Shown piece after piece: positions 8,534 to 18,546 of a stretch of 64,000 nt of DNA. The stretch lies in the NCBI RefSeq assembly GCF_026107515.2, contig NZ_JAPCHW010000003.1, positions 186,001 to 250,000 on the forward strand. The letters run 5' to 3'. Within the stretch, counting starts at the first letter, position 1. Every line of letters begins with the position of its first letter. A model generated the notes under the pieces. That model was not told the DNA's origin, did no database searches, and saw only the letters and a list, made by a program, of their open reading frames with translations. The position numbers and the translations under genes were made by a program. Origin of the DNA: Glutamicibacter sp. MNS18 (GTDB taxonomy: Bacteria; Actinomycetota; Actinomycetes; Actinomycetales; Micrococcaceae).

Positions 8534-8575
8534 CGGCCCCGTGGAATCAGGGATCTCCCGGATTCCACGGGGCCG
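8534..8575. terminator. Bidirectional terminator
   Basis: Perfect 15-bp stem CGGCCCCGTGGAATC (8534-8548) / GATTCCACGGGGCCG (8561-8575), with a further GGGA/TCCC pairing in the loop. It lies between the pdxS remnant and the convergent epoxide-hydrolase-like gene, and probably served the original pdxS 3' end. Confidence 0.8.
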
Positions 8576-8581
8576 CTTCGT

Positions 8582-9484
8582 TCAGGCCTCGAGCAGGAAA
8601 TCCATAATCACTCGGGTGCTCGCCTGCGGGTCCTCATCCATGATGTAGTGGCCCACTCCGTCAATCAGGGCCAAACGAACTTCGTTCCCATACGGACGGG
8701 TGTCGGCGAATACCTTCCTGGTGACCCGGGGAGGGAAACCCAGATCCCGGGTGCCGAAACAGAAAAGGGTCGGTGTCTGGAACCTCTGCTGCCGGTAGGC
8801 GCCTCGGGTGATTCTCGCCAGTTCAGGCAATACCATCCTCCCGCAGAGCGGGGCAGCCGCTCTGGAAAGCTCCGGATCCCGCAGCAGTTCCTGGTAGAAG
8901 TCGAAGACGTCGCTGTCCCAGGGGCGGGCCGCAAAATGCGATAGCAACCACTGCGGCAGCGGACCCGAGCGCAACAGGGCCGGACTCAGCCAGGGAATGG
9001 ACAGTACCTCCTGATGCCACAGATGCCGCATGCCCGGCAGCATCTCCAGGCTGAAGCGCATTTGCGGTGGCGGCACGGCAAGCAGGACCTGCCTCCGGAC
9101 GCGGGCAGGGTGTTCCAGGCCGAGTTGGAATGCGGAAATCGAACCCATATCGTGGCTCACCAGATGGACCGACGGCACGTCGAGGGCATCGAAAAGTTCA
9201 AGAACGTCCGCGGCACGACGGGTACGCGTCAGCGCCTGATGCGGCAGATCGCTCCAGCCTTCGCCGCGTAGGTCGATGGCCAGGGCACGAAAGCCCGCCT
9301 TGGCCAAGGCGGGCATCAGCTCGCGCCATTCCCACCAGGTCTGGGCGAAGCCGGACAACAGTAACACCGGGTCACCTTGACCCATGCTGGCCACATGCAT
9401 GCGGCCATCCGAGAGTTCGACGTAGGTATGTTCAGCTCCGGCCACCTCGGGCATGGTCGGTTTGCTCTTCGCGACGGTGTGCAT
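8582..9484 (-). CDS. Alpha/beta hydrolase, epoxide hydrolase-like
   Basis: 300-residue protein. The nucleophile elbow reads SHDMGS, with Asp rather than Ser, as in epoxide hydrolases and haloalkane dehalogenases. The oxyanion segment SGFAQTWWEWR resembles the HGFPxxWxxWR of that group, and GVGHYIMDEDP near the C-terminus gives the catalytic His. Substrate unknown. The ATG at 9484 is chosen over an in-frame TTG at 9502 because GGAG precedes it by 7 bp. It is divergent from the RibD-like gene, and the shared upstream region carries several TAGTG/CACTA repeats. Confidence 0.82.
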   Translation of the reverse strand: MHTVAKSKPTMPEVAGAEHTYVELSDGRMHVASMGQGDPVLLLSGFAQTWWEWRELMPALAKAGFRALAIDLRGEGWSDLPHQALTRTRRAADVLELFDALDVPSVHLVSHDMGSISAFQLGLEHPARVRRQVLLAVPPPQMRFSLEMLPGMRHLWHQEVLSIPWLSPALLRSGPLPQWLLSHFAARPWDSDVFDFYQELLRDPELSRAAAPLCGRMVLPELARITRGAYRQQRFQTPTLFCFGTRDLGFPPRVTRKVFADTRPYGNEVRLALIDGVGHYIMDEDPQASTRVIMDFLLEA

Positions 9485-9501
9485 GGTGCATCTCCTGGGC
9501 A

Positions 9502-9553
9502 ACTACGTTTGTAGTGAAACTAGTGTACCGCTGGAAGCACTACGCCAATAGTG
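9502..9553. promoter_or_regulatory. Cluster of TAGTG/CACTA repeats upstream of hydrolase
   Basis: ACTAC-GTTT-GTAGT (9502-9515) and CACTA-N6-TAGTG (9538-9553) are inverted repeats, and a further TAGTG lies at 9521-9525. They sit directly upstream of the leftward epoxide-hydrolase-like gene, a likely operator region. No regulator gene is adjacent. Confidence 0.4.
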
Positions 9554-9646
9554 GACCACCTCAAAAATATGGCCGTTGTTATACCGGTGTGTCCGGCCCT
9601 CGTAGCTGTGCACTGCGGTCCAACCGCATTAACGCGACAGGTGACC

Positions 9647-9683
9647 TTGTCCGGTTCCCGTAGTCTTTGTAGTGTTGCGCCCA
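9647..9683 (+). promoter_or_regulatory. Promoter of RibD-like gene, probably leaderless
   Basis: -35-like TTGTCC (9647-9652), 17-bp spacer, -10-like TAGTGT (9670-9675). The expected transcription start coincides with the ATG at 9683, and no Shine-Dalgarno is present. Confidence 0.5.
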
Positions 9684-10243
9684 TGGGACAGATTATTTTC
9701 GATGCAGCGTGTACCCTCAACGGGTTCCTGGCTAACGAACAGCACTCGCTTCAGTGGCTCTTCGAGGTTCCAGGGGCCGGGGAACCTGATCCTTCCCTGT
9801 TTCCCTCTCACGCCGCAGTGCACGTCGAAGGCGCCAACACGTATCTATGGGTCCTGGAGCACGAGGACCTGTTGGATCAACCGCAGCGATGGCAGGAGCT
9901 GTACGGCAACAAACCCACCTTCGTCTTCACCTCCCGCGATCTGCCTATCCCTCGGGGAGCCGATGTGCGGCTTGTTTCCGGCGCGGTTGCCGACGCACTT
10001 CCGGGGATCCGGGAAGCGGCAGGCGACGGCGATATCTGGGTTTTGGGAGGAGGCGAACTGGTGGGTCAGTTCATTGACGCCCGGGCCCTGGATAGGCTGG
10101 CGCTGACCATCGCGCCGGCCACGCTGCGTGGGGGAGCACCCGTGCTGCCCCGGAATATCGGCGCGGACCAGCTGCAACTGGTCCACGCCGCGCAAACCGG
10201 CCCGTTCGCACGTCTGGTCTACGAGGTGGGCTTTCCGGGATAG
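9683..10243 (+). CDS. Dihydrofolate reductase-like (RibD C-terminal domain) protein
   Basis: 186-residue protein of the RibD_C/DHFR-like fold. It opens MGQIIFDAACTLNGFLA, has the NADPH-binding segment WVLGGGELVGQFI in the second half, and ends with the family's terminal strand (FARLVYEVGFPG). By family, an NADPH-dependent reductase; many are stand-alone with unknown substrate and are not in riboflavin operons. Nothing nearby points to riboflavin. The ATG at 9683 is preferred to upstream in-frame starts because the family N-terminus begins here and a promoter is placed for leaderless initiation. It is convergent with the GNAT gene. Confidence 0.85.
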   Translation: MGQIIFDAACTLNGFLANEQHSLQWLFEVPGAGEPDPSLFPSHAAVHVEGANTYLWVLEHEDLLDQPQRWQELYGNKPTFVFTSRDLPIPRGADVRLVSGAVADALPGIREAAGDGDIWVLGGGELVGQFIDARALDRLALTIAPATLRGGAPVLPRNIGADQLQLVHAAQTGPFARLVYEVGFPG

Positions 10244-10321
10244 CGCCACCGATGTGGCCCTGACGTGTTTGCTTCCCACGGCTTTGGCCTTACCGATCGG
10301 AGACCCCGGGACCCTTCCCTC

Positions 10322-11086
10322 CTAGATCCAGGAACGCAGTACCAGATGTCGACCACGGCCCAGTAGCCGCAGGCCGTTGGCGGTAAAGAACTCGGCGCTG
10401 CGTGGAGTGGCCGCGGCCAACAGCTCCTGAGGTTCGGTGTCATCCAGCGGGTTCAGCGGATTGATCATGGAACGGGACAAACCGTGCAGCAAGGCCGTTC
10501 CCACCCCCTGGCGGCGGTGGCTCGGTGAGACCGCCAACGAGTGGACCATCAACTGCCCCGTCAGTCCCTGCTGCACGAAGCCGCGACCGACGATCTCGTT
10601 CTCCTCCGTGCGGGCCACAGCATGTTCGATCCGGCGCAGTGCCGGATGCCCGGAACGCAGGCCGGTCTCCTGGTTGCGCCACAAGTTGATGACTTCCAGC
10701 TCCCGGGCATCGGGGCCGGTGGCTTCGGGCACATTGGGACCCAGGCGGATCTTGCCTTTCCATTGTTCATGGGGAATGGCCAGCAAGCCCGCATGCCAGG
10801 ACACCTGGGCGTTATCGGTGAAGCCCGCTCCCACCAGGTGCTCGGAGGAAACACCCGAATTAATCCAGGCCTCCACGCGCCGGGCGCCTAACCGGCGGCC
10901 CTCGGCCAGCGCCGGGCGCAGGCCCGCCGGTTCCGGGTTTTCCGGGAAGAGCAGCAGCAGGCGCTTGCGCACCGGCTGCCAGACCCAGGTGCACCCGTGG
11001 GTGGTGAAGATCTTGCCACTGGTGGCCACCGCCAGGGCCTGGTGCCAGTGGGTCAGTGCGTCCTGGGCTGAAGCGATTGTTGTCAT
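10322..11086 (-). CDS. GNAT family N-acetyltransferase
   Basis: 254 residues. The C-terminal half carries the acetyl-CoA motif HSLAVSPSHRRQGVGTALLH (about 180-199), and an N-terminal half of about 120 residues is probably a degenerate second GNAT-like domain. Substrate unknown. It starts 2 bp after the stop of the M3 peptidase gene, so the two are cotranscribed. It might modify peptides or amino acids released by the peptidase, but that is only a guess from position. Confidence 0.82.
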   Translation of the reverse strand: MTTIASAQDALTHWHQALAVATSGKIFTTHGCTWVWQPVRKRLLLLFPENPEPAGLRPALAEGRRLGARRVEAWINSGVSSEHLVGAGFTDNAQVSWHAGLLAIPHEQWKGKIRLGPNVPEATGPDARELEVINLWRNQETGLRSGHPALRRIEHAVARTEENEIVGRGFVQQGLTGQLMVHSLAVSPSHRRQGVGTALLHGLSRSMINPLNPLDDTEPQELLAAATPRSAEFFTANGLRLLGRGRHLVLRSWI

Positions 11087-11088
11087 GG

Positions 11089-13101
11089 TTATGCGTTCAC
11101 CAAGCCTCGACGGCGCAGCAGCGGTTCGACCTCTGCCGCACGGCCACGGAAATGTTCGTAGGATTCCAGGGGTTCACGGGTATTGCCGCGGCTGAGCAAT
11201 TCGGTGCGGAACCTCTGCCCATTCTCGCGTAGCAACCCGCCGTTTTCCTCGAACCACTGCACCGTGTCCGCGTCCAGCACCTCGGACCAGATGTAGGAGT
11301 AGTAACCGGCCGAATAGCCGTTGGCGAAAATATGCTGGAAGTAGGCGGTGCGGTACCTCGGAGGAATCAAGTCGGGGTCGAAACCGGCATTAACCAGTGA
11401 TTCCCGTTCAAAGGCCAGGGGATCGGACACCTGCTGGCCCGGTTCCAGGGTATGCCACGCCCAGTCCAGGACGCTGGCGGCCAGGTACTCGGTGGTGGCG
11501 AACCCTTCACCCCACAGTTGGGCATCGCGGATCCGCTTGATGGTTTCCGGTGGTAGCACCTCGCCGGTTTCGTGGTGGATGGCGTAGCTGGCCACCACCT
11601 CGGGATGCATCACCCACATCTCGTTGACCTGGGATGGGAACTCCACGAAGTCACGCGGTACCGAGGTGCCCGACAGCGAAGCGTACTTGCCGTTGGAGAA
11701 CAGCCCGTGCAAGGCGTGGCCGAACTCGTGGAACAGCGTGTGCGTTTCATCCAGTGTCAACAGGGCCGGCTGACCCGCAGCCGGTTTACCGATGTTCAGG
11801 GTATTGGTCACCACAGGCAACTCGCCCAGATCGGACGCCGCGTCCCGCAACGAGGTCATCCAGGCTCCGCCCTTCTTGGTCTCCCGGGCGAAGAAGTCGC
11901 CGGTGAACAGGCCCAGGGCGCTACCGTCGGCATCGATAACGTTCCAGACACGCACATCCGGGTGGTACAGGGGGAGATCGGTGCGCTCGGCAAAGCTGAT
12001 GCCGTAGAGCTTGGTCGCGGTGGCGAAGACCCCGTCATGCAACACACGTTCCAGCTCGAAATACGGGCGCAGGGCCACCGAGTCCAGTTCGTAGCGTTCA
12101 CGCAGCACTGCCTGCGAGTAGAACGACCAATCCCAGGGATCGATCCGCTCGACTCCCGCCAACTCGGCCAGGGCGGCCGCCTCGCGTTGCGCGTTGGCGG
12201 TTGCCGCGGCGGTCAATTCGGCCAACCGCGTGGCCACCGCCCGGGTGTCCGGGGCAGTGGATTCGGCCAGCACCGCATCGGCGTGGGTGGCGAAACCCAG
12301 CAACGCCGCACGTTGGGCACGCAGCTGGGCCATGTCCCGGGCCAACGACACGGTGGTGTCATCATCCAGCCCACGGGTCATCGAGGATTCGAACACCTTC
12401 CGGCGGGAGGCCGAAAGCTTAAGTTCGGCCATGACCGGCTGCTGGGTGGGGGAAACCAAGGTGAGCAGGTAGCCCCCTTCGTGGCCCGCCTCGAGTGCCG
12501 CGGTCGCGGCGGCCTGGATCGCTGACTGGTCCAGTCCTGCCAGCTCCTCGGGCGAAGCGAAATGCACGGCATGGGCGTTCAGCGACTCCAATGCCGCGGT
12601 GGAGAATCGGGTGGACAGCTCCGAGATCCGGGCGTTCAGTTCCTTGAGCTCGGATTTGCGGGCTTCATCCAGCGTGGCACCGGCCAGCTCGAAACGCTTC
12701 AGGGTCTCGGTGGCAAGGCGCAGATCCTCACCGTCGAGTACCGAGAGATCCACCTTCTTCAGCCGCACGAAGAGCTGCGAGTTGAGCTGGATCTCATCTT
12801 CCTGGCGGGTGTACAGGCCGCTGATTTCGGACTGGACCGCCAACATGGATTCGGTGCCGTGTGCGGAGAGCACCGTGAAGTAGGTCATCAAGGCGCGGCG
12901 AAGCACCTGGCCGCTGCGTTCGAGGACCAGGAAGGTATTTTCGAAACCGGCAGTCTCGGCATTGTCGAGGATCACCTGGATTTCCTCGTTCTGTACCGCC
13001 ACTCCGACCTTGACTGCGTGAAGGTAATCCTCAGCGCCAAGCTTGGAGAAGTCAGGCCATTGGAAGGGAAGTTCGCTGCGTTGCAAGAGGGGGTTGACCA
13101 T
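11089..13101 (-). CDS. M3 family zinc peptidase (peptidyl-dipeptidase Dcp-like)
   Basis: 670-residue cytosolic metallopeptidase that, by family, degrades short peptides. The zinc motif HEFGH is in DETHTLFHEFGHALHGLFSN, with the downstream glutamate ligand region in FVEFPSQVNEMW. Length and the helical N-terminal half fit Dcp/oligopeptidase A. The ATG at 13101 (MVNPLLQRSELPF) is taken; a GTG at 13119 is possible, and neither has a strong ribosome binding site. It is head-to-head with the CapA gene (71 bp between starts) and cotranscribed with the GNAT gene. Confidence 0.92.
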   Translation of the reverse strand: MVNPLLQRSELPFQWPDFSKLGAEDYLHAVKVGVAVQNEEIQVILDNAETAGFENTFLVLERSGQVLRRALMTYFTVLSAHGTESMLAVQSEISGLYTRQEDEIQLNSQLFVRLKKVDLSVLDGEDLRLATETLKRFELAGATLDEARKSELKELNARISELSTRFSTAALESLNAHAVHFASPEELAGLDQSAIQAAATAALEAGHEGGYLLTLVSPTQQPVMAELKLSASRRKVFESSMTRGLDDDTTVSLARDMAQLRAQRAALLGFATHADAVLAESTAPDTRAVATRLAELTAAATANAQREAAALAELAGVERIDPWDWSFYSQAVLRERYELDSVALRPYFELERVLHDGVFATATKLYGISFAERTDLPLYHPDVRVWNVIDADGSALGLFTGDFFARETKKGGAWMTSLRDAASDLGELPVVTNTLNIGKPAAGQPALLTLDETHTLFHEFGHALHGLFSNGKYASLSGTSVPRDFVEFPSQVNEMWVMHPEVVASYAIHHETGEVLPPETIKRIRDAQLWGEGFATTEYLAASVLDWAWHTLEPGQQVSDPLAFERESLVNAGFDPDLIPPRYRTAYFQHIFANGYSAGYYSYIWSEVLDADTVQWFEENGGLLRENGQRFRTELLSRGNTREPLESYEHFRGRAAEVEPLLRRRGLVNA

Positions 13102-13172
13102 ACTCAAAGGTTGCCACACCGCACCGGCAATATGCGGTATTTACGCGGGCTCGTATTGCGTAGGCTAGAAGA

Positions 13173-14339
13173 ATGAAGCTTCACGTTCTAGGTTTGGCTG
13201 CCATGGCGGCCCTACTGGCAGGCTGCAGTGCAACGCCCCCTGCCGAGGTCACTGCCAGTCCCTCACCCGCGACCAGCTCGGCCAGCCCGTCACCGGCCCC
13301 TCCCCTCGAGGAGACTGCGGAGCCGGCGAGCCTGTCCCTTGCGGTCACGGGCGATGTATTGCTGCACCCAACCCTGCTCGCCGAAGCCGAGCAGGAAGAC
13401 GGGGAGTACGACTTCTCCGATCTGCTGGCAGGCCTGGAACCCTACATCCAGGACGCCGATGTCGCGTTGTGCAACCTGGAAACCCCGATTGGCGAACCAC
13501 CATATCGCGGCTACCCGATGTTCACGGTACCGGCCCAGATCGTCGGTGACCTGGCCAACATCGGCTATGACGGGTGCACCACCGCAACCAACCACACCGT
13601 TGATGACGGCACCGAAGGGGTTATCCGCACTTTGGATACCCTGGAGGCGGCCGGGATGTTCGCCACCGGCTCCTACCGCAGCCTTCAGGAAGCGCAAAAC
13701 CCGCCGATCATGGACGTGGACGGGGTGAAGCTGGCGGTCATCGCCTCGACCTATTCACTCAACGGGCTCAGCGCGGATACCGAATGGCGGGTGGATACCG
13801 ACATCTCGGCCCAGTCCCTGGTTGAGCGCGCCGAAAAGGCCCGGGAAGCAGGCGCGGATATCGTGGTGGCTGCCGTCCACGACGGGGCCGAATACACCAG
13901 CCGGCCCACCGATGCGCAGCGGAAGCTGGGCCGTGAGCTGGCTGATTCAAAGGCTTTTGATTTCATCTACATGCACCATACGCATTCGGTGCTACCCATT
14001 GAGAACCGCCGAGGCACCTGGATCGTCTACGGGCTGGGTAATTCCGTGGCCAAACATGCCACCCCGACGATCCTGAACCGGGAGGGAATCAGCGTCAAGG
14101 CGACCTTCACCCAGGAGGAAGACGAATCCTGGCAGGTCAGCGAATTGGCCTGGGTGCCGCACTTCCTCTCCGAGAATCCGGTGCGTTGGTGCCAGGTGGC
14201 CGAACCGGGGGAGTGCGTGCCTGAGGAACAGGCCGAACAATCGCTGGAACGCAGCACCGAAACGGTGGATGCGTACGGTGCGATCAAGGACGGCCTGGTG
14301 CCCTGGGTGCCGGAAGCGGACCAGCCGGCTGGTAGCTGA
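13173..14339 (+). CDS. CapA family lipoprotein
   Basis: 388 residues with a lipoprotein signal peptide: MKLHV, a hydrophobic stretch and lipobox LLAGC (Cys18), then a Ser/Pro-rich linker to about residue 50. The PGA_cap metallophosphatase-like domain follows: AVTGDVLLHP, CNLETPI, TATNHTVDDG and MHHTHSVLPI with YGLGNS. Members occur in poly-gamma-glutamate capsule loci, but stand-alone surface versions are common and their role is unclear. No capsule synthase genes are nearby. It should be anchored on the outer face of the membrane. Confidence 0.88.
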   Translation: MKLHVLGLAAMAALLAGCSATPPAEVTASPSPATSSASPSPAPPLEETAEPASLSLAVTGDVLLHPTLLAEAEQEDGEYDFSDLLAGLEPYIQDADVALCNLETPIGEPPYRGYPMFTVPAQIVGDLANIGYDGCTTATNHTVDDGTEGVIRTLDTLEAAGMFATGSYRSLQEAQNPPIMDVDGVKLAVIASTYSLNGLSADTEWRVDTDISAQSLVERAEKAREAGADIVVAAVHDGAEYTSRPTDAQRKLGRELADSKAFDFIYMHHTHSVLPIENRRGTWIVYGLGNSVAKHATPTILNREGISVKATFTQEEDESWQVSELAWVPHFLSENPVRWCQVAEPGECVPEEQAEQSLERSTETVDAYGAIKDGLVPWVPEADQPAGS

Positions 14340-14352
14340 CGGTTCCATGCGA

Positions 14353-14394
14353 CACGGGCCGGGACCGGGATATCGATCCCGGTCCCGGCCCGTG
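14353..14394. terminator. Bidirectional terminator
   Basis: Perfect 19-bp stem with a 4-bp ATCG loop (arms 14353-14371 and 14376-14394; left arm begins CACGGGCCGGGACC). It lies between the convergent CapA and aldo/keto reductase genes. Confidence 0.88.
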
Positions 14395-14413
14395 CCATTC
14401 GGTGTCCGTCTAC

Positions 14414-15241
14414 TCAGTGGCCGAAGCTGTCCGAGTCCATCTTGGCCGTCACGCCGGTATCCATCGCATTGATCCGATCGATCTCCTCGGGCTCCAGCTC
14501 GAAGTCGAAGATCTCCAGGTTCTGCTGCTGGCGCTCGGGATTGGCGGACTTGGGTGCCGCACCGATACCCTGCTGGACGTGCCAGCGCAGGGTCACCTGC
14601 GCCGCGGTCTTACCGTACTTCCCGGCTAGCTCCCTGAGCACCGGTTCATCCAGGAACTCCGTGCCGCGACCCAAGGGAGTGTAGGCGACCGTCTTGATCC
14701 CCTGCTCACGGTGGAAGGCCTGGGCGGTGGGGTTCACGCAGGTCGGGTTCAGCTGGATCTGGTTCACCGCAGGATGCAGTCCGGCTTTCAGCAGGTGCTG
14801 CAGGTGGGTCGGCTTGAAATTGGAGACCCCGATGGCCCGGACCTTGCCCTCGGACTGCAACTTCACCAAGCCTTCAAAGGCCTCGACATAGGTCCCCTGG
14901 TCGGGGTTCGGCCAGTGGATCAGGAACAGGTCCAGGTAGTCCACGCCGAGCCGGCGCACGGAGTTCTCCCACGCCTGACGGGCGCCGGCGACACTATGCC
15001 ATTTCTTGTTGAACTTGCTGGTGATGAACACTTCCTCGCGGTCCAGGCCCGAACGACGGATTCCCTCACCGACCCCGTCCTCGTTCTCGTAGTTCTCCGC
15101 GGTATCGATATGGCGGTAGCCCAGCCGCAAGGCCGATTCAACGGCCTGGGCGGCCTCACCGCCCTGCATGGGCCAGGTTCCCAGCGCCAGCGACGGCATT
15201 TGGATGCCTCCGGGTAGTTCCAAAGAACGTGCATTGCTCAT
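14414..15241 (-). CDS. Aldo/keto reductase
   Basis: 275-residue NADPH-dependent oxidoreductase with a TIM-barrel fold. The catalytic tetrad is visible: Asp46 (RHIDTAENY), Tyr51, Lys76 (ITSKFNKK) and His109 (FLIHWPN). The coenzyme segment is APKSANPERQQQN near residues 228-240. By family it reduces aldehydes and ketones; many actinobacterial members are 2,5-diketo-gluconate reductase-like. Physiological substrate unknown. AGGAG precedes the ATG at 15241. Monocistronic. Confidence 0.92.
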   Translation of the reverse strand: MSNARSLELPGGIQMPSLALGTWPMQGGEAAQAVESALRLGYRHIDTAENYENEDGVGEGIRRSGLDREEVFITSKFNKKWHSVAGARQAWENSVRRLGVDYLDLFLIHWPNPDQGTYVEAFEGLVKLQSEGKVRAIGVSNFKPTHLQHLLKAGLHPAVNQIQLNPTCVNPTAQAFHREQGIKTVAYTPLGRGTEFLDEPVLRELAGKYGKTAAQVTLRWHVQQGIGAAPKSANPERQQQNLEIFDFELEPEEIDRINAMDTGVTAKMDSDSFGH

Positions 15242-15556
15242 GATGGATGTTCTCCTCGCGCAGTGGCAGTAATGGGTTATCCGATTCTCAAGCTATCAAT
15301 CTTCAACCACTGCACCAAAGGCTTGACGTGGTGTAACGACGGATCGGAAAGCGATAGCCGTACCAAGGCAAGGGACAAGAGCCGCAAAATGGCATCCAGA
15401 CAAGCATCTACGTATTGGCTCACAGATCATTCGAAGTGGCCGCACCCGAGACGCCCTTGGCTCATGACATCGGAACCAAGATCAAGACATGGACGGAGGT
15501 TGATTCGACCCCTCCTTGCCGTTCCATCAAGGTGGCTAGAACGGAACAACGATGTT
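15242..15556. other. Intergenic region, no supported gene
   Basis: About 310 bp. It should hold the promoter of the leftward aldo/keto reductase. Open frames across it are not supported by start sites or protein-like content. Confidence 0.4.
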
Positions 15557-15928
15557 CTAACGACTTCGAATCAGCAGCCCCTTGATCGGAACGATGGCGA
15601 GCAGGATTCCGGCAACACCGCAGGTGAAATTCAGGAACGCGGGCTTGGTTGCAATCAAGTATCCGGACCAGACCGTCAGGCATACTGCGGCCGATGCAGC
15701 GCTCCACAAAAGAACCACGCCAGTCTTCTCCAGATTCTTCAAGGCCTCGGCATCCGCCTCGATATCAAGCAGTGCCGGCCTCAGGCTGAATGGGAGGATA
15801 ATTGCAATCAGGAAAATCGTGACGACGGGCGTTGCATCCCATTTCGCCCAGTATCCAATGACCGCTACGCCAACGATGATTGTCGCCAGAAGCCGCGGCA
15901 TGGAGTTAATCTTTGCGCTGGTGAACAT
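15557..15928 (-). CDS. Small membrane protein of unknown function
   Basis: 123 residues with four predicted transmembrane segments (about 11-28, 32-50, 68-90 and 95-115), in two pairs joined by a short charged loop (DIEADAEALKNLEKTG). I do not recognise the family. The ATG at 15928 has AAAGGA upstream at good spacing. Its codons are noticeably less GC-rich than those of the neighbours, which may mean recent acquisition. It stands alone. Confidence 0.65.
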   Translation of the reverse strand: MFTSAKINSMPRLLATIIVGVAVIGYWAKWDATPVVTIFLIAIILPFSLRPALLDIEADAEALKNLEKTGVVLLWSAASAAVCLTVWSGYLIATKPAFLNFTCGVAGILLAIVPIKGLLIRSR

Positions 15929-16452
15929 GGGATCCTTTATTCATATCCCTGCATTGGATCTACATGGAAGTTTTGTATTCTTTGATTCTCAGACTAATAG
16001 ATAAAATTGGGAAAGTGGGGCTGTAGGGCGTACTGCCTTCGAGATCGCTTCGTGTTGAGACAGGCTTATCGTCAGGTTCGAAGTACTACGGGGAACCGGA
16101 CGTTGAGCAGCGGACTGGGAGCCTGAGGAATGATGACGCGCTGTAAACCCAGCATGCATTGAGGAATCCGTGTGATGGTTTTCCGAACGTTTTACCTGTC
16201 CCGTGTCACAGTGCCGACCGGTACCGTGCTGACCGATCCACCATCCCCAGATGCTCGTCTCCGACGGCTTCAGCCATGACCCACGCCGGATCCTCGCAGG
16301 AGAGGGGCGTGTTCGCACCCCGGGTAACTCGCCCCATGGACGAAACCTCGACATCGCGGCGTGCGCCCGGAGTTGGTTCACCTGCTCAATGAAGGAAACA
16401 GATGACGGCCCGGTGCATGGATGCCACCTTGCGCCCGACTCATCTATCGGAT
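15929..16452. other. Non-coding stretch upstream of pdxT
   Basis: About 520 bp with no gene I can support. The long leftward open frame reaching into pdxT is Arg/Pro-rich and is a shadow of pdxT. Nothing repeated or structured was noticed. Confidence 0.4.
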
Positions 16453-16481
16453 TTGGTCCCGCGACACGCCGGGAAAATAAA
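16453..16481 (+). promoter_or_regulatory. Possible promoter of pdxT-yebC-ruvC
   Basis: -35-like TTGGTC (16453-16458), 17-bp spacer, -10-like AATAAA (16476-16481) about 80 bp before the pdxT ATG. pdxT needs its own promoter here because pdxS is far away. Confidence 0.3.
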
Positions 16482-16560
16482 AACCATGCAGGGTCGGTGG
16501 GCATACCCTGAGACCCGCGCCGCAACCGAACCCCGGCAGCGGCCAGGGAAGGAATGATTA

Positions 16561-17172
16561 ATGACTCGTATTGGCGTGCTCGCACTACAGGGAGACTTCC
16601 GCGAGCACTTGGAAAGGCTAGCCGGATTGGGGGCCGACACGCTGTCGGTGCGTCGGGCAGAGGACCTGGGCGGACTTGACGGCCTGGTGATTCCCGGCGG
16701 GGAGTCCACCGTGATCGACCGGTTGGCGCGCAACTACGGCCTGGCCGCACCGATCCGTGCGGCCATTGCCGGCGGATTGCCGGTCTATGGGTCCTGCGCG
16801 GGAATGATCATGCTGGCCGACCGTATCGAGAATCCCGCCCGCGGGTCCGGCGGAGTGGTCCAGGGCAGTTTCGGAGGCATCGACATGACGGTGCGCCGCA
16901 ATGCCTTTGGGCGGCAGGTCGACTCCTTCGAAGTCCCACTGACCTTCAACGGGCAGCCGTTGGAAGCGGTGTTCATCCGGGCACCGGAAGCGATCGACGT
17001 TGGGCCCGATGTCCAGGTGCTTTCCACCGTCCCCGGCCAGGACGCGGGGATTCACGATAGAATTGTTGCGGTACGACAGGGAAATTTGTTGGCAACATCC
17101 TTCCATCCGGAAGTCACCGGCAGCAATGCCATCCACGAATTTTTCATCAACATGACGCGAGGAGACGCTTAA
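16561..17172 (+). CDS. pdxT: Pyridoxal 5'-phosphate synthase, PdxT glutaminase subunit
   Basis: Releases ammonia from glutamine for PdxS. 203 residues, class I glutamine amidotransferase fold. The catalytic triad is Cys79 (YGSCAGMI), His182 and Glu184 (FHPEVTGS). The PdxT-specific PGGEST segment is at 45-50. GGAAGGAA lies upstream of the ATG. It is separated from pdxS by 10.7 kb, although the two subunits work in a 1:1 complex and are usually encoded side by side. yebC follows after 4 bp. Confidence 0.96.
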   Translation: MTRIGVLALQGDFREHLERLAGLGADTLSVRRAEDLGGLDGLVIPGGESTVIDRLARNYGLAAPIRAAIAGGLPVYGSCAGMIMLADRIENPARGSGGVVQGSFGGIDMTVRRNAFGRQVDSFEVPLTFNGQPLEAVFIRAPEAIDVGPDVQVLSTVPGQDAGIHDRIVAVRQGNLLATSFHPEVTGSNAIHEFFINMTRGDA

Positions 17173-17176
17173 CACC

Positions 17177-17935
<759 letters not shown>

Positions 17936-17949
17936 GAAAACACCCGAAC

Positions 17950-18546
17950 TTGACGCTACGCGTAGTCGGCGTCGACCCCGGCCTGACCCGTTGCGGGCTG
18001 GCCGTGGTCGACGTCGAACCCAACCGAAAAGTTTCCCTGGTGGACGTGTCGGTGGCCGGCACCCCTCCCGGTACCCCGTTGGACCGACGGCTGTTGACCA
18101 TTTCCGAGGCCATCGATGCCTGGCTGGATCTGCACCAGCCCGATGTGCTGGCCATTGAGCGGGTCTTCTCCGCGGTGAGCGTGACCACCGTGATCGGAAC
18201 GGCGCAGGCCTCCGGTGTGGTGATTACCGCCGCCGCCAAACGCAATATCCCGGTCGCATTGCACACCCCGACCGAGGTCAAGGCCGCGGTGACCGGCAAC
18301 GGCCAGGCCAACAAGACCTCCGTGGGCAAGATGGTCGCCAAGATCTGCCGCCTGGACGAGCCGCCCAAACCGGCGGATGCCGCCGACGCGGTGGCCCTGG
18401 CGATAGCCCATGCCTGGCGCGGAGTGGCCGTTGGTTCCAACGCCTCGGCCAGCGCCGGTCGCGTGGGCTCAACGCAATTGACCAACGCCCAGCGGGCCTG
18501 GATTGCCGCCGAGGCCTCGGCAAAGCGCCGCGGCACCAGTCGCTAA
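17950..18546 (+). CDS. ruvC: Holliday junction endodeoxyribonuclease RuvC
   Basis: Resolves Holliday junctions handed over by RuvAB. 198 residues, RNase H-like fold. Acidic active-site residues: Asp9 (VGVDPG), Glu in [10 protein letters not shown], and the Asp pair in [14 protein letters not shown]. It uses a TTG start at 17950 with AGGAAA about 10 bp upstream; no ATG or GTG fits the family N-terminus. The C-terminus carries a tail rich in Ala/Ser that is longer than in E. coli. Confidence 0.96.
   Translation: MTLRVVGVDPGLTRCGLAVVDVEPNRKVSLVDVSVAGTPPGTPLDRRLLTISEAIDAWLDLHQPDVLAIERVFSAVSVTTVIGTAQASGVVITAAAKRNIPVALHTPTEVKAAVTGNGQANKTSVGKMVAKICRLDEPPKPADAADAVALAIAHAWRGVAVGSNASASAGRVGSTQLTNAQRAWIAAEASAKRRGTSR

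Noticed and set aside
15263-15985. 240-codon plus-strand frame opposite the small membrane protein
   Set aside because: Composition is not protein-like and it lies antisense to a gene with a good ribosome binding site and clear transmembrane pattern.
15989-16750. 253-codon minus-strand frame upstream of and inside pdxT
   Set aside because: Arg/Pro-rich shadow of pdxT with no start signal; the upstream part has no domain.
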